Source of the DNA: Epiperipatus broadwayi
Lineage: Eukaryota; Onychophora; Udeonychophora; Euonychophora; Peripatidae
Direction of reading: 5' to 3'
DNA: 64,000 nt
Assembly (NCBI GenBank): GCA_028023455.1
Contig: JAQFVV010006203.1
Location: 8,274,821-8,338,820 of the forward strand
The notes beneath the pieces are model-generated. The model was not told the origin of the DNA, searched no databases, and worked only from the letters and a program-made list of their open reading frames with translations. Both the position numbers and the translations under genes were made by a program. Of this stretch, positions 25,899 through 36,643 are shown one piece after another. Each line of letters starts with the position of its first letter. The stretch's first letter is position 1.

Positions 25899-28800
25899 AA
25901 CCTTCTATCTGATAATTGGACAGCTAGGCCCACACATTTCTGGGTGCCATAATCCTATATAACCTAGCTACATCCTTAATCAATTAATCAAGCCACTATG
26001 TTGCACCATAATCTCAATTGTAACCTTCTCACTGGTCACAAACGAATCATGCCACATGTTTTAGTGACTAAATTCTCCTATGCAACTTATCATACTCTCA
26101 TTATCAAGAATATAAGCATAAAGAAACAAAAATGTAAAATTAATGAAATGATTCCTGTATTGAATAAAACTATCATGAAACTATAGATCTAAAAAGATCA
26201 CAAGGTGATTAATCAAGATAATAACTTCTGGTCAAACCAGCTTTGAAATCCAAACAAACAAAATAGGATGAGCTAACTTTGATATTTAGAAAACCAATAA
26301 CTAGCTAATAATTATATCTCTGGAATGATTATGAAATTAAGACTATAAATGAAATGATAAGTAAATTATGATGTAGATGACTAAATGGATGATGAAAATA
26401 AGTAATAATTAAATCGTAGAATGAAATGAGTCTAAGAATGAAGAGAAAAGAATGAAGATGTATGAGAATAATGAATGATTAAGATGATGATAGAATAAGA
26501 GTTGATGAATAGTTAAGATGATAAAAGGATAAAAGTTAATGTATGATTAATCAATTATGATAATGAGTTAATGTTAAATGAGAATGAATAAGTACAAGTA
26601 CGATCAAGATGAAATTGAAGAATAATGTTAATGATGGAGATTGAAATCTTAAACTATTAAATGGTAAAAAGATAAGCTAATTAAAAATAGGGATTTCAAG
26701 CTTGACACAACCAGAATCTTTATCATGAAGTTAAAACAAGTTATGCATTTTATGCCAAAAGAAGTAATTTACAACTTAAAGTTTGGCCGACTCCCCCAAA
26801 ACAGCGAAAGCAATCTATTTCAAGTCCAACTATAATGAATAACTAGATATAAAATTTATTACAAATTTAAATTCTAGCTTGAAACTTAACAAGTAATTCT
26901 TCCCAGGGTTCAAACACTCAAATTTGTTATACAACATATATTTGGGTCAGTGGGAGGGATTTTACCACTACCTGAATAGAATGCACAAAACAGCTCTCAA
27001 TATAATCTCAAATTAACAACTGTATTTAGCAGTTCCAAAAAAACCATATAACTAATATAATGTTTAAAATTTAGGAATAGGAATGACTTTTTAATAATTA
27101 AAAACCATAACTTGCCAAATTCCTTTTCTTAATTAATTATAAACCATGTGATCAAGATCAGGAATGATAGCTCTGTATTTAACTTAATCAATTAAATCAA
27201 TATTATATTTATTATTTAATCTATTACTTAAAATAATCTGTACTTTAAGTTATTAACATTTTGATTATTGTGTGATAATGCATTAGATGTACTAATAAAT
27301 TATAAGGCTTAACAAAACTATTATGATATAGCATAATATAGTTAATCGTACTATATTGGTCAATGATGATTTCAATTTATAATCTTCTGATAGATCGATA
27401 ACAATAACAATAATAGTGTATCTATATGGTAATTAGCAATAAGACCACAGGCAACTAAATAAAATTTTAAACACAAAAAACTTTATGTACAATATTTACA
27501 AATTTTTTAATTCAAAGACATGGCATGAAATAAAATCAATACATTTATGTAAAAGAACTTATGGATGGGAAAATACTTAGTATCACATTAACCATACTTT
27601 TAGTCAATGTGACTAACTTAGACAATCATCTTAAGAGCATCACTTACTACTATTTAATTTCTCCTGAAAAAATGAAATAATGACACTTCTTCAAGGTGAA
27701 CTAGCACTTGAATTACAACTAACAGTATATTTAGAACTTTAGGATATGCACCAAGTTTAAATTTAGAATTAAAAATTATCAAGCGTTGCATTATACTGAA
27801 ACTATTTCTTTTATCAGAATATGATAAGTGCAATTATCATATTCTGCACAATTACTAACTGATTAAGATTTGAAATGAATAAGTTTGGTGTATTAAAGAA
27901 CAGACATCAAAAGTCAAATACACACAGATCTCACTAAAACATTACCTATACCCACAACTCAATTATTGAATACTTAAATGATCTTACCAATCCATTGTCA
28001 AATCATTATTTGATGAAGATGAATCCACACAGCTAATGTGCATCTCTTGCTTTTACATCTAAAATTTTCTACAATCATTAATAGATCCCAGTTTGATCAG
28101 TCTATAACTGATAATGATCCTACAACATAATAAAACATTATAACAATTAAGCTAACACTATAGATAAATCAGTATTATTAAATCTAACATTATTTCATAC
28201 TTGCTATATGATTTTTGAATTAATATACTTCACCATAGATGGTGGAAAAATTAACTCTATATCATCATGAAAGATTTAACACTAAAAAAGAGGCTCTATA
28301 TAAACAACATGACAGTTGTATAATAATATGGCTAATTCTACTACCTCTCTATGGGTATACACATATGTGGGCTTTGCCTCATCACAGAAAAAATAGAATT
28401 CAGACCATGGATATCTTTTCTCTTAGTATTATTTATGCTAATAAGCATTAATTACTACTTAGCCTCTACCAAAACTTCCTTTCATGGAATCAGAAATAGG
28501 TGACTCTCCATCAGCCCATGCTCAATATTAACATTAATCTATTGGGTGCCATTCTATTGGAACATCTCATCAGCTAAAAACTATCACAAATCATTTTCAA
28601 TATTATAGCAAGGTAAAATAACACTAACAATAACATTGGAGATATACATATTCCATTTCACAATGCAGAATCATTAATGTATCAACAGACAAAACAAAAT
28701 ATATATGTTAAATGATCATTAATTATTTTAAAATGACAATTATACTTTGTTAGAGAGAGCACAATGCCTTTAAGCAATAAAGATCAAACCTGCATTTGTA

Positions 28801-31043
28801 TTCAAAGTGGACAAGTTCATTTCTATACAAAATTACATAATGAAAAAGGCTTATATCAAATTTTCTTTTATATAAGAAAATAATTCAGTCATTCTAATAC
28901 CTTTGATAGAATGTCTGCATGTTCACTCTTTAATAATACACATTAAAACCTGTTTTAAAATTTGAGAGAAGTAAATATCTCTCACTTTCTCTCGATAAAC
29001 GATCTATGTAAGATCATGTTTTCCCTTAACTAAAAAAATAATAATACATGTAATAGATATATATATTTTACACATCTTTTTCTTTTTTTTAACTCAATAT
29101 ATATATATTTTTCATGATACAATAAAAAATATATGTTTAAAAACAAAATTCCCAAATAACACATGACTTAAGCATTATAAACTAACACATCTGTAATAAA
29201 AAATAATAAACAAACATTTTCTACCATCAGAGTTTATCCTGTGAGTAGTTATTTTATTCTGGTAAGCTAAAATGATAGGCACTGATATTATGATGAGTAA
29301 ACATTCCAAATAATGCATGTATATATTTTTATTATCCTTGTCGATACACAATAAAACAAAATTCAACACTTCTCCAAAGGCAAAAAAAGAATATTATTTA
29401 ATGGTTTCTGTACCAATAATTAATAAGACAATTAAATTTCACACTTCCAATTGTAGCATATTTACATGGATAGGTTTATCCACTTTTCTCTAGATAATTT
29501 TCCTGAATAACTTTATAAATTATTATAATGTTCAAAACACTTTTTAAAGACATTTATTGATTTATTCAATATTAACATAGTGAGACAAGATTTATACATT
29601 TCAAGTAGACTGTAACTAAAATCAGTTTATTTACATTTTAATCCAGATGATTTTCCTTGAAAATTACTTTAGAATTTTATTACAATTAACATATTTAACT
29701 TTTCTTTTTAAAATTATTTTTGAATTTTGTTCTTTCTTCAGTGGCAATATCTGTAACAATCTAAATAAATTATTTTAAAAATCTTATTTATATGCGTTTA
29801 CAGTAAACTTTTAAAAGTAAAGATTTATTGTATTATATTTCCATTGACAAAATAATAACTGTTTAGCACTATTAAAAATAATTTATCCAATTATAAATAT
29901 GATATCCTTAACATTTTAATGAATTTGTAATTTTTCTATTAGTATCATTACACAAGTTTGGCACTATAAAAAAAAATTAGCAGATGAGAACATAATAAAA
30001 TCACGCAATTTTTTTTTTTACTTTACTAAAAGTTAGATGATTCAAAAATGACTTTTTAATTTATTTATTATATATATCTCGAATTATTATTATTTTTTTA
30101 TCTTGATATTTTAATTTACAAGCACAATATTGTTCTGCTGGATAATGAGAATGGCATGAAATATAAACATTATCAACTTTTTAGTTTAATTATAAATAAT
30201 TTGTGCGTCATTTTTAAAGATAAAATTTTAAACATATGAACAAAACAAAAGTAAAAGCTTACTTTTTCTTGAATTTTTCTGGGTTTGAAGCAATATTTAT
30301 GTAAGACAATTATGAAGCACAAGGTTTCCATTTTTTCTGCAGTATAACTTTTAAGAACTATCAATCGATGAAAAGGTGTTTGAAACGATAGCAAGGTTTG
30401 AAGATTTTCTATTCAGTCATCTTTAGATATCAATATTATAATCCCATTCAATTAGATTCCAAAATTTTCTGATTTTTAGTTTGTTTGTTTTTTTCTCCTT
30501 ATGTTAGATCAGAGTTGAGGTCTGTGATTGCTGAGTTCTTTTTTCTTAATCACCCCCCCCCTACAGCTTTGTTTAGATAATATATATCTTTTATCCCAAT
30601 GCATTGTGGTAAGAAATTTACCATGAATCTTAGTGTGAATAATTAATATTATCCCCTCTGGCTTCATTTTTAATAATTACTCATACTTATTCAAGACAGC
30701 TTTAGATTCACTACAAAAAAAAATATGCTTAAATAATTTACTATAATCATTTATTTTATAAGATTTGATAAATTTAATTTGTTTATTTATTTTAATTGCT
30801 ATCCAACAATAATAAAATAGCAATATATTTATCTCCCAATTAATAACAATATTTTTAAATTGTTGTTTTATCTTTAGTTTCAAACACACAGTGTGTTTGA
30901 AATCTCATCTCCACTCAAGCAATTTCCTAGTCCATCCAAAACAGTCTTTATTGAAAGCCACTCATTAAGATTTTCATGCTAGATCTATTATTATTATTTA
31001 AAATTTTGGATAATTTAGTACAGGGACCTAAATAAAAGGTCAC
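25894..31043 (+). mobile_element. unclassified about 5.2-kb element, copy 2
   Basis: A direct-orientation homologue of copy 1 over its whole length. It starts TGTAACCTTC after the long AT tract and ends AAAAGGTCAC at 31043, followed by another (TA)n. It shares the C-run landmark (ACCCCCCCCCTA near 30552, versus TCCCCCCTAA near 25333 in copy 1). No coding potential is seen. The RTE copy B follows immediately after the AT tract, so the tract has been a target more than once. Confidence 0.75.
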
Positions 31044-31061
31044 TATATATATATATATATC
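31043..31061. repeat. (TA)n tract between 5.2-kb element and RTE tail
   Basis: A short TA run joins the GGTCAC end of copy 2 to the CATCAACCATT tail sequence of RTE copy B. Confidence 0.85.
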
Positions 31062-34000
31062 ATCAACCATTATCAATCCACTGCAGGATGAAGGCCTCTC
31101 CAAGTTTAATCCATCTCCAATCTTTAGCTTCTCTTCTCCACATCACCCCTGCACACTTTCTTATTTCATCCATCCATCTCACATGTGGCCTCTTTCTGAG
31201 TCATTTACAATCTTTTGGAATCCAGTTTAAGACTTCAATTGTTCATCTATTATCATCTCTTTTAGCAATATGTCCAGTGCTACTCCACTTCAATCTTTTA
31301 ATTTTTCCAATGAGGTCAGTAACACCTGGTTGTTCTCTTACCCATACATGGTGTATTCTATCTCTTCTTGTTACTCCCAACATACATCTCTCCATACTTC
31401 TTTGAGTGGTCTGAAGTCTCTGTATTGTTCTCCTATTAAGTGTCCAAGTCTCAAATCCATAAGTAAGAACTGGTAAAACACATTTGTTAAAAATCTTCCT
31501 TTCCAAACACATAGGCATATTTCCTTTTAGTATCAAGTTATTTCTACCAAAAGCACTCCAACCAAGTATAATTCTATGATTAATTTCCTCCATTATGTTT
31601 CCATCTGTATTAATAATTTGACCAAGGTATTTGTAACTGTTAACTTCTTTTAATTCATCATAATCAATCTTTGTTTTCATATTTTCAGCAAATCGATTAA
31701 ACATTACTTTAGTCTTGTTAACATTTATCTTTAGTCATACTTTCATCTGATAACTTCTGCAACATTTCCTGCAGCTCTGAAGCATTATTGCAAAAACAAC
31801 TACATCATCTGCAAAATCTAAATGACTTAAATAATCTCCATTTACTTTCACTCCTTTAGTTTCCCATTTTAATCCACAAAATACTTCTTGCAGCACTGCT
31901 GTAAAACGTTTTGGAAATATGAAGTCACCTTGTCTTACACCTTTCTCAATGTTGACTTTCTCAGTATCATTATGTAATCTAATTGTTGCTGTTGCATTTT
32001 TATAAATATTTTTTAAAATATGACAATATCCTCGATCTATACCTTGATGATCCAATGCTTTAATGACTGAAAAAATGTTTATAGAATCAAATGCCTTTTC
32101 ATAATCTACAAATGCAAAACATAATGACAACTCATATTCATTTGTTCTTTCTATAACTTATTTCAATACCTGAATATGATCTACTGTACTAAAACCACTT
32201 TTACATCCAGATTGTTCTCTTGGTTGGTGGAAATCCAATGTTTTCTGTAGACGAGTTGTAATTATCATGGTAAAATTTTTATATAACACTGATAAAAGGC
32301 TGATAGGTCTGTAATTTGTAATATCTTTTTTATCACCTTTTTAAAATATTATTATTATTACTGCATTCTTCCAATCATATGGTACTTATTTATCATTTAA
32401 ACATTTGGTATATAACTTTGCTAGAAAAATTTCTATTTCTTCACCTGCTTCTTTTAATATATCAATTATACTTCCATCATTTCCTGGAGCCTTTCCATTC
32501 TTCATACATTTAATTGCATGTCTCATTTCTTCATTTAAAATTCTGGGCAATTCAGAAGATGTAATAGATATACGAGGTACTTATTCTTTACTACTATATA
32601 ATTCTTGATAAAAATCTTCTACCAATTTCATGATGTCATCTCTCTTTCTAGTAATAATTCCCTCTTTTTTTCTTATTGCAGATGTAAATTTCCTACCAAT
32701 ACCAAAATGTTGTTTAACATTCTTGAGACTTTTATTTTCTTCTACAGCTTTCCTTACTAGTTCACAGTTATACATTCTTATATCATTTTCAACTCTTTTT
32801 CGCATCATTTTACAAAATTCGAGATATTCAATCCTTTTTAATGCATCATTTTTGTATAGCTTCATATTCCTTCTTTTCTTTATAAATTCTCTAGTCTCAG
32901 TAGAAATTTTAGTGGTCAATTGCTGCTTTTTTTCTACCAGCTATCTTTGTTACAGCTTTTAAAAGTGTATCAGTTATTTTCATATTAATTTCATTCAAAT
33001 ATGAATCATGTTCAAAATCTACTAATACTTGAAACCGATTTGTAAGTTCTAATTTAAATTCATTAGAATGTTTCTGAAGATTAGGAATATCAATTGTAAA
33101 TATTGTTTTTCTTAATAATTTTTGTTTCTCTAGTTTTACTTTAACACATATCTTACACCTTACTAATCGATTATCAGTTCCTGTGTTAAATTTATTAAGA
33201 ACCTTACAATTTTTAAATATGTATTTCCCGTTAGTCAAAATATAATCCAATTATGCTATACCTTCATTTGGATGCTTCCATGTCCATTTCCTTTTAACAC
33301 TTTTCTCAAAAAAAGAATTCATAATATAAAGTTTTTCTTTTTCTGCAAACTCCACAAATCTATGTCCTCTCTCATTTCTATTATCATATCCAAAATTACC
33401 TACAACACTTTCATCTTTCATTTGTTTACCAATTCTAGCATTAGTCTCCCATAACTATTTTAAAATGTTGTTTACTCTGATCAAAAACCTTTTGTACATC
33501 CATATAAAAATCTTCTACTACTTCATCACTATGAGAACCTGTTGTGGCATAAACCTGAATTATCTGCATTTGGTATCTGCTATTAAGTTGCATAACTTAT
33601 CTTGCCACTCTGTACGATACACCATCAATCTTCATAATATTGTTCTTTTACTTTTTATTTATGATGAATCCTACTCCACTTGTATTTCCAATATTTGTGC
33701 GTTTATGTTAGAGTATATGTCCACTTTTCAAATCAATTGTTTCTTCATCTTTTCTTCTAACTTCATAAAGTCCAATGTTGTCCCATTTAATATATGACCA
33801 TTCTTCTTCTAATTCTTGCAATCTTCCTTCACTTGAAAGTGATCTGCAGTTGTAAGTACCTAAATAAAATGTCGTCATCAAATGGCAGCCTGGGTCTGCA
33901 ATCAGGGGATTTTTCGCACCCTCCGCCTTTGGCCACCAACCGCTGCCTTGGTTGATGACTTTACAGTTTCCTGGGAATAAGGGCCATGCTTTATTTTTGT

Positions 34001-34316
34001 CTGTCATAATTGTATATATGTATTGGAAAAATATTTATCATTTACACAAACATTCATTCTGCCTTATCCGGTTCTGAGAAAAAAGACTATGGTGTTTCTT
34101 GATGTTAAACTCAGAGATAAAAAGCGCCAATAAACTCCACACTCTGGCTAATGCGGTTTGGTGACCAGCCCATTCATGTTCGTATACTATATGAATAATC
34201 ACATAGTATTAACAGCTGCAATGACAAGAACGTATGGCAGTGGACATTAGGAATTTGCCCTGCTCAGTTTCTTTAAGGCCTTTAAGAGGAATCAAAGGGT
34301 CTCCTTTCAGTTAATA
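31061..34316 (-). mobile_element. RTE-clade non-LTR retrotransposon, copy B (nearly full length, decayed)
   Basis: Minus-strand element of about 3.26 kb, colinear with copy A. Its 3' tail (near 31061) runs directly into (TA)n instead of the GAT tail seen in copy A. Its 5' end is set at the last base shared with copy A (ending TTAATA, 34311-34316). About 310 bp of 5' UTR (34008-34316) precede a start codon at 34007. This is the best-preserved RTE copy in the window, but it still has several frameshifts and is almost certainly inactive. Confidence 0.9.
31090..34007 (-). pseudogene. RTE endonuclease-reverse transcriptase polyprotein, copy B, broken
   Basis: The ATG at 34007 opens a clean N-terminus (MTDKNKAWPLF) over 99 codons to 33708, containing LGTYNCRSLSSEGRL and GLYEVRRK, the start of the AP-type endonuclease fold. 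Frame breaks follow. The piece 33250-32909 has MDYILTNGKYIF, where the endonuclease ends and RT begins. Next, 32919-32581 is an RT linker with a KKRRNMKLYKND-type segment. The piece 32130-31735 is the RT palm, with FVDYEKAFDSIN, VRQGD and the catalytic FADD box. Last, 31704-31243 is the C-terminal domain with NSYKYLGQIIN, LTYGFETWTLNRR and ERCMLGVTRRDR, ending early in-frame near 31243. In the family this protein nicks target DNA and reverse-transcribes its own RNA in place. At least four interruptions rule out an intact product. Confidence 0.88.
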
Positions 34317-35042
34317 TATTGTAATGGGCTATATATTGTGCCCTTATCTATAGGTCATAATAAGGTAGAATGGTCAATTACTAAAAAATTTTAAATTTTA
34401 AGATACGTTTGTGTAATATATTGATAATTGTATGATTGATTAGATCTTATAGTACAATTTAAGGCTGAAAATTACCTGGTATGTAAAAGTGTAATGGATT
34501 ATTTTAGGGAAACAGTTAAATAAAGCTTAATTATATCCTTGCTTATGGTTGTAAAAGCTGGCCATATAAAATAATACAGCTATAAATAGTTAAAAATATA
34601 TTAAACAATTCAATTGTAATGTTTTAAAACTAATCAATTAAATAAAAACGATATGTAATATTATAATTATAATTAATATTCAAATTTAATCTAATATATT
34701 TTAAAATAAACTTTGGGATGGTAAGAATTATATTTAGTTCTACATTTTTAAATTATTTTCCAAATTTTTATAAAATATATCAGTTTTGGTAATTTAGACC
34801 GAGACGTAAATAAAAAAAATCATCTGATAAAGTTAGTAATCATGTGACTGTATATTATATACCTTCACACACACGCTTGTTAGAATATAATAATAAAGTT
34901 TGTGAATTATGGAACTAAATGTAATTGCTGTCTATCGTTGAAATGAATGTTGAAATATTAAATAGTTGTTTTGAATGTTTAAATGATGTAATATTTAAGT
35001 AGTGTTTAAAAGTTGAATACAGTTAATAAAAAAAAAAAATTA
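34317..35042. other. AT-rich DNA without recognisable gene
   Basis: No coding signal. At 34321-34345 a short AT core is flanked by GGGC and GCCC, reminiscent of the AT junctions elsewhere but much weaker. A run of A (about 35028-35039) precedes the hammerhead-bearing element. Confidence 0.5.
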
Positions 35043-35057
35043 AATATTTTATTTAAA
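35043..35057. repeat. putative target-site duplication, left copy (15 bp)
   Basis: AATATTTTATTTAAA, identical to 36039-36053, immediately precedes the first repeat unit of the hammerhead-bearing element. Its AT-richness weakens the inference, but a 15-bp exact match at both element borders supports one complete insertion. Confidence 0.55.
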
Positions 35058-35143
35058 GTTAAGAGCGTGCTAATAACTCTAAACAAGCTTTTTTCTTTTT
35101 ATTTATGATAAATGCCACTACAAGAGAAGGCATTCAAATCGTG

Positions 35144-35199
35144 GTCCCCATCCCCAGACCGGTTTCGACCTATGGGTCTCTTCAGTGAGGAGTTGGGAC
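35144..35199 (-). ncRNA. type I hammerhead ribozyme, copy a (intact core)
   Basis: On the minus strand this is base-for-base the same motif as copy c: CTGAAGA, a 4-bp helix II with CATA loop, GAAA, a loopless ACC/GGT helix III, and a helix I closed by GTCCC/GGGAC. All conserved core bases are present, so RNA from the minus strand should be capable of self-cleavage. Confidence 0.8.
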
Positions 35200-35550
35200 A
35201 TTAGATCTAAAAAACCAACTCAAGCAAAGCATTTATCTAAAAGATAATTGTTAGAAAAAGATCTGAAACTTTTAGACATCTACATGTCTTTAAAGTCAGC
35301 TCTCCAACTGAAAAAATCATATGGGCCTGAACTTAATTCAGATACTCCATATATTAGTAGGCTTAGCTCTTTAATTTAGCTAAAGCCACAACAGCAAAAT
35401 AATAATAGTAATAGTAACAAGTCATAAGTCACATGACTTATAGACTTGCACTTACTAATATGTAAGTTAAGAGCGTGCTAATAGCTCCTAAACAAGCTTT
35501 TTTTTTTATTTATGATAAATGCCACTACAAGAGAAGGCATTCAAATCGTG

Positions 35551-35602
35551 GTCTCCACCCCAGACGGTCTCGACCTATGGGTCTTTCAGTGAGGAGTTGG
35601 GA
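35551..35602 (-). ncRNA. hammerhead ribozyme, copy b (damaged core)
   Basis: Same position in the repeat unit as copy a, but degraded. CTGAAGA has lost a base (reads CTGAAAGACC), GAAA has become GAGA, and one G of ACCGGT is missing. Helix II (GACC/GGTC) and parts of helix I survive. Core changes at invariant positions should abolish cleavage. Confidence 0.65.
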
Positions 35603-35831
35603 CATTAGATCTAAAAAACCAACTCAAGCAAAGCATTTATCTAAAAGATAATTGTTAGAAAAAGATCTGAAACTTTTAGACATCTACATGTCTTTAAAGT
35701 CAGCTCTCCATATGATTTTTCAGTTGGAGAGCTGACTTTAAAGACATGTAGATGTCTAAAAGTTTCAGATCTTGTTCTAACAATTATCTTTTAGATAAAT
35801 GCTTTGCTTGAGTTGGTTTTTTAGATCTAAT

Positions 35832-35887
35832 GTCCCAACTCCTCACTGAAGAGACCCATAGGTCGAAACCGGTCTGGGGATGGGGAC
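35832..35887 (+). ncRNA. type I hammerhead ribozyme, copy c (intact core)
   Basis: Core CTGAAGA at 35846-35852. Helix II is GACC 35853-35856 with GGTC 35861-35864 and loop CATA. GAAA is at 35865-35868. Helix III is ACC 35868-35870 with GGT 35871-35873 and no loop. The cleavage-site base is C35874. Helix I pairs TGGGGA (35875-35880) with TCCTCA (35840-35845), with one G-U pair. After a small internal loop (35837-35839 opposite 35881-35882) it pairs GGGAC (35883-35887) with GTCCC (35832-35836). Since ACCGGT is self-complementary, two copies could share a 6-bp helix III, the dimeric mode known for hammerheads with minimal helix III. Predicted cleavage is 3' of C35874. Confidence 0.88.
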
Positions 35888-36038
35888 CACGATTTGAATG
35901 CCTTCTCTTGTAGTGGCATTTATCATAAATAAAAAAAAAAAGCTTGTTTAGAGCTATTAGCACGCTCTTAACTTTACATATTAGTAAGTGCAAGCTATAT
36001 ATAAGTCATGTGACTTCTGACTTGTTACTATTACTATT

Positions 36039-36053
36039 AATATTTTATTTAAA
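36039..36053. repeat. putative target-site duplication, right copy (15 bp)
   Basis: Exact match to 35043-35057 at the far border of the inverted unit c, ending two bases before the assembly gap. Confidence 0.55.
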
Positions 36054-36055
36054 TA

Positions 36056-36555
36056 NNNNNNNNNNNNNNNNNNNNNNNNNNNNNNNNNNNNNNNNNNNNN
36101 NNNNNNNNNNNNNNNNNNNNNNNNNNNNNNNNNNNNNNNNNNNNNNNNNNNNNNNNNNNNNNNNNNNNNNNNNNNNNNNNNNNNNNNNNNNNNNNNNNNN
36201 NNNNNNNNNNNNNNNNNNNNNNNNNNNNNNNNNNNNNNNNNNNNNNNNNNNNNNNNNNNNNNNNNNNNNNNNNNNNNNNNNNNNNNNNNNNNNNNNNNNN
36301 NNNNNNNNNNNNNNNNNNNNNNNNNNNNNNNNNNNNNNNNNNNNNNNNNNNNNNNNNNNNNNNNNNNNNNNNNNNNNNNNNNNNNNNNNNNNNNNNNNNN
36401 NNNNNNNNNNNNNNNNNNNNNNNNNNNNNNNNNNNNNNNNNNNNNNNNNNNNNNNNNNNNNNNNNNNNNNNNNNNNNNNNNNNNNNNNNNNNNNNNNNNN
36501 NNNNNNNNNNNNNNNNNNNNNNNNNNNNNNNNNNNNNNNNNNNNNNNNNNNNNNN
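36056..36555. other. assembly gap (500 N)
   Basis: Exactly 500 N, a common placeholder size. It hides the first part of the gypsy 5' LTR. If the LTR is 3387 bp as the 3' copy suggests, about 0.93 kb of it is missing here, so the true gap is likely longer than 500. Confidence 0.95.
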
Positions 36556-36634
36556 AGAGATCTAATTAAAACAAATTTGTCCAAAAATAGCAAGTGATGC
36601 TATCTCTGATTGGTTAAGTTAGTTAAAAATTGGA

Positions 36635-36643
36635 TATAAAAAG
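36635..36643 (+). promoter_or_regulatory. TATA box of the LTR promoter
   Basis: TATAAAAAG lies 25 bases downstream of an ATTGG box. The same arrangement is at 46987 in the 3' LTR. If used, transcription would start about 30 bases downstream, near GAATTATTATGAGG, making U3 about 1 kb and R-U5 about 2.35 kb. Confidence 0.5.

Larger units (their letters stand above)
35058..36038. mobile_element. hammerhead-ribozyme-bearing retroelement (retrozyme or Penelope-like derivative), 408-bp unit repeated direct and inverted
   Basis: Unit a (35058-35465, 408 bp) starts GTTAAGAGCGTGCTAAT. Unit b starts with the same sequence at 35466 and stops at 35710. From 35711 a third, inverted unit c continues to about 36038. 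Units b and c, with the preceding tail of a, form a palindrome of about 320 bp per arm centred near 35710. Each unit has a hammerhead ribozyme domain (minus strand in a and b, plus strand in c). No protein is encoded. Tandem hammerhead-bearing units of a few hundred bases are known from animal retrozymes. Penelope-like elements also carry hammerheads in their terminal repeats and often show direct plus inverted repeat copies. Which of the two this is cannot be settled here. The assembly gap begins two bases after the right-hand duplication. Confidence 0.75.

Noticed and set aside
35944-36597. Open frames across the N run
   Set aside because: They exist only because N codons are not read as stops.
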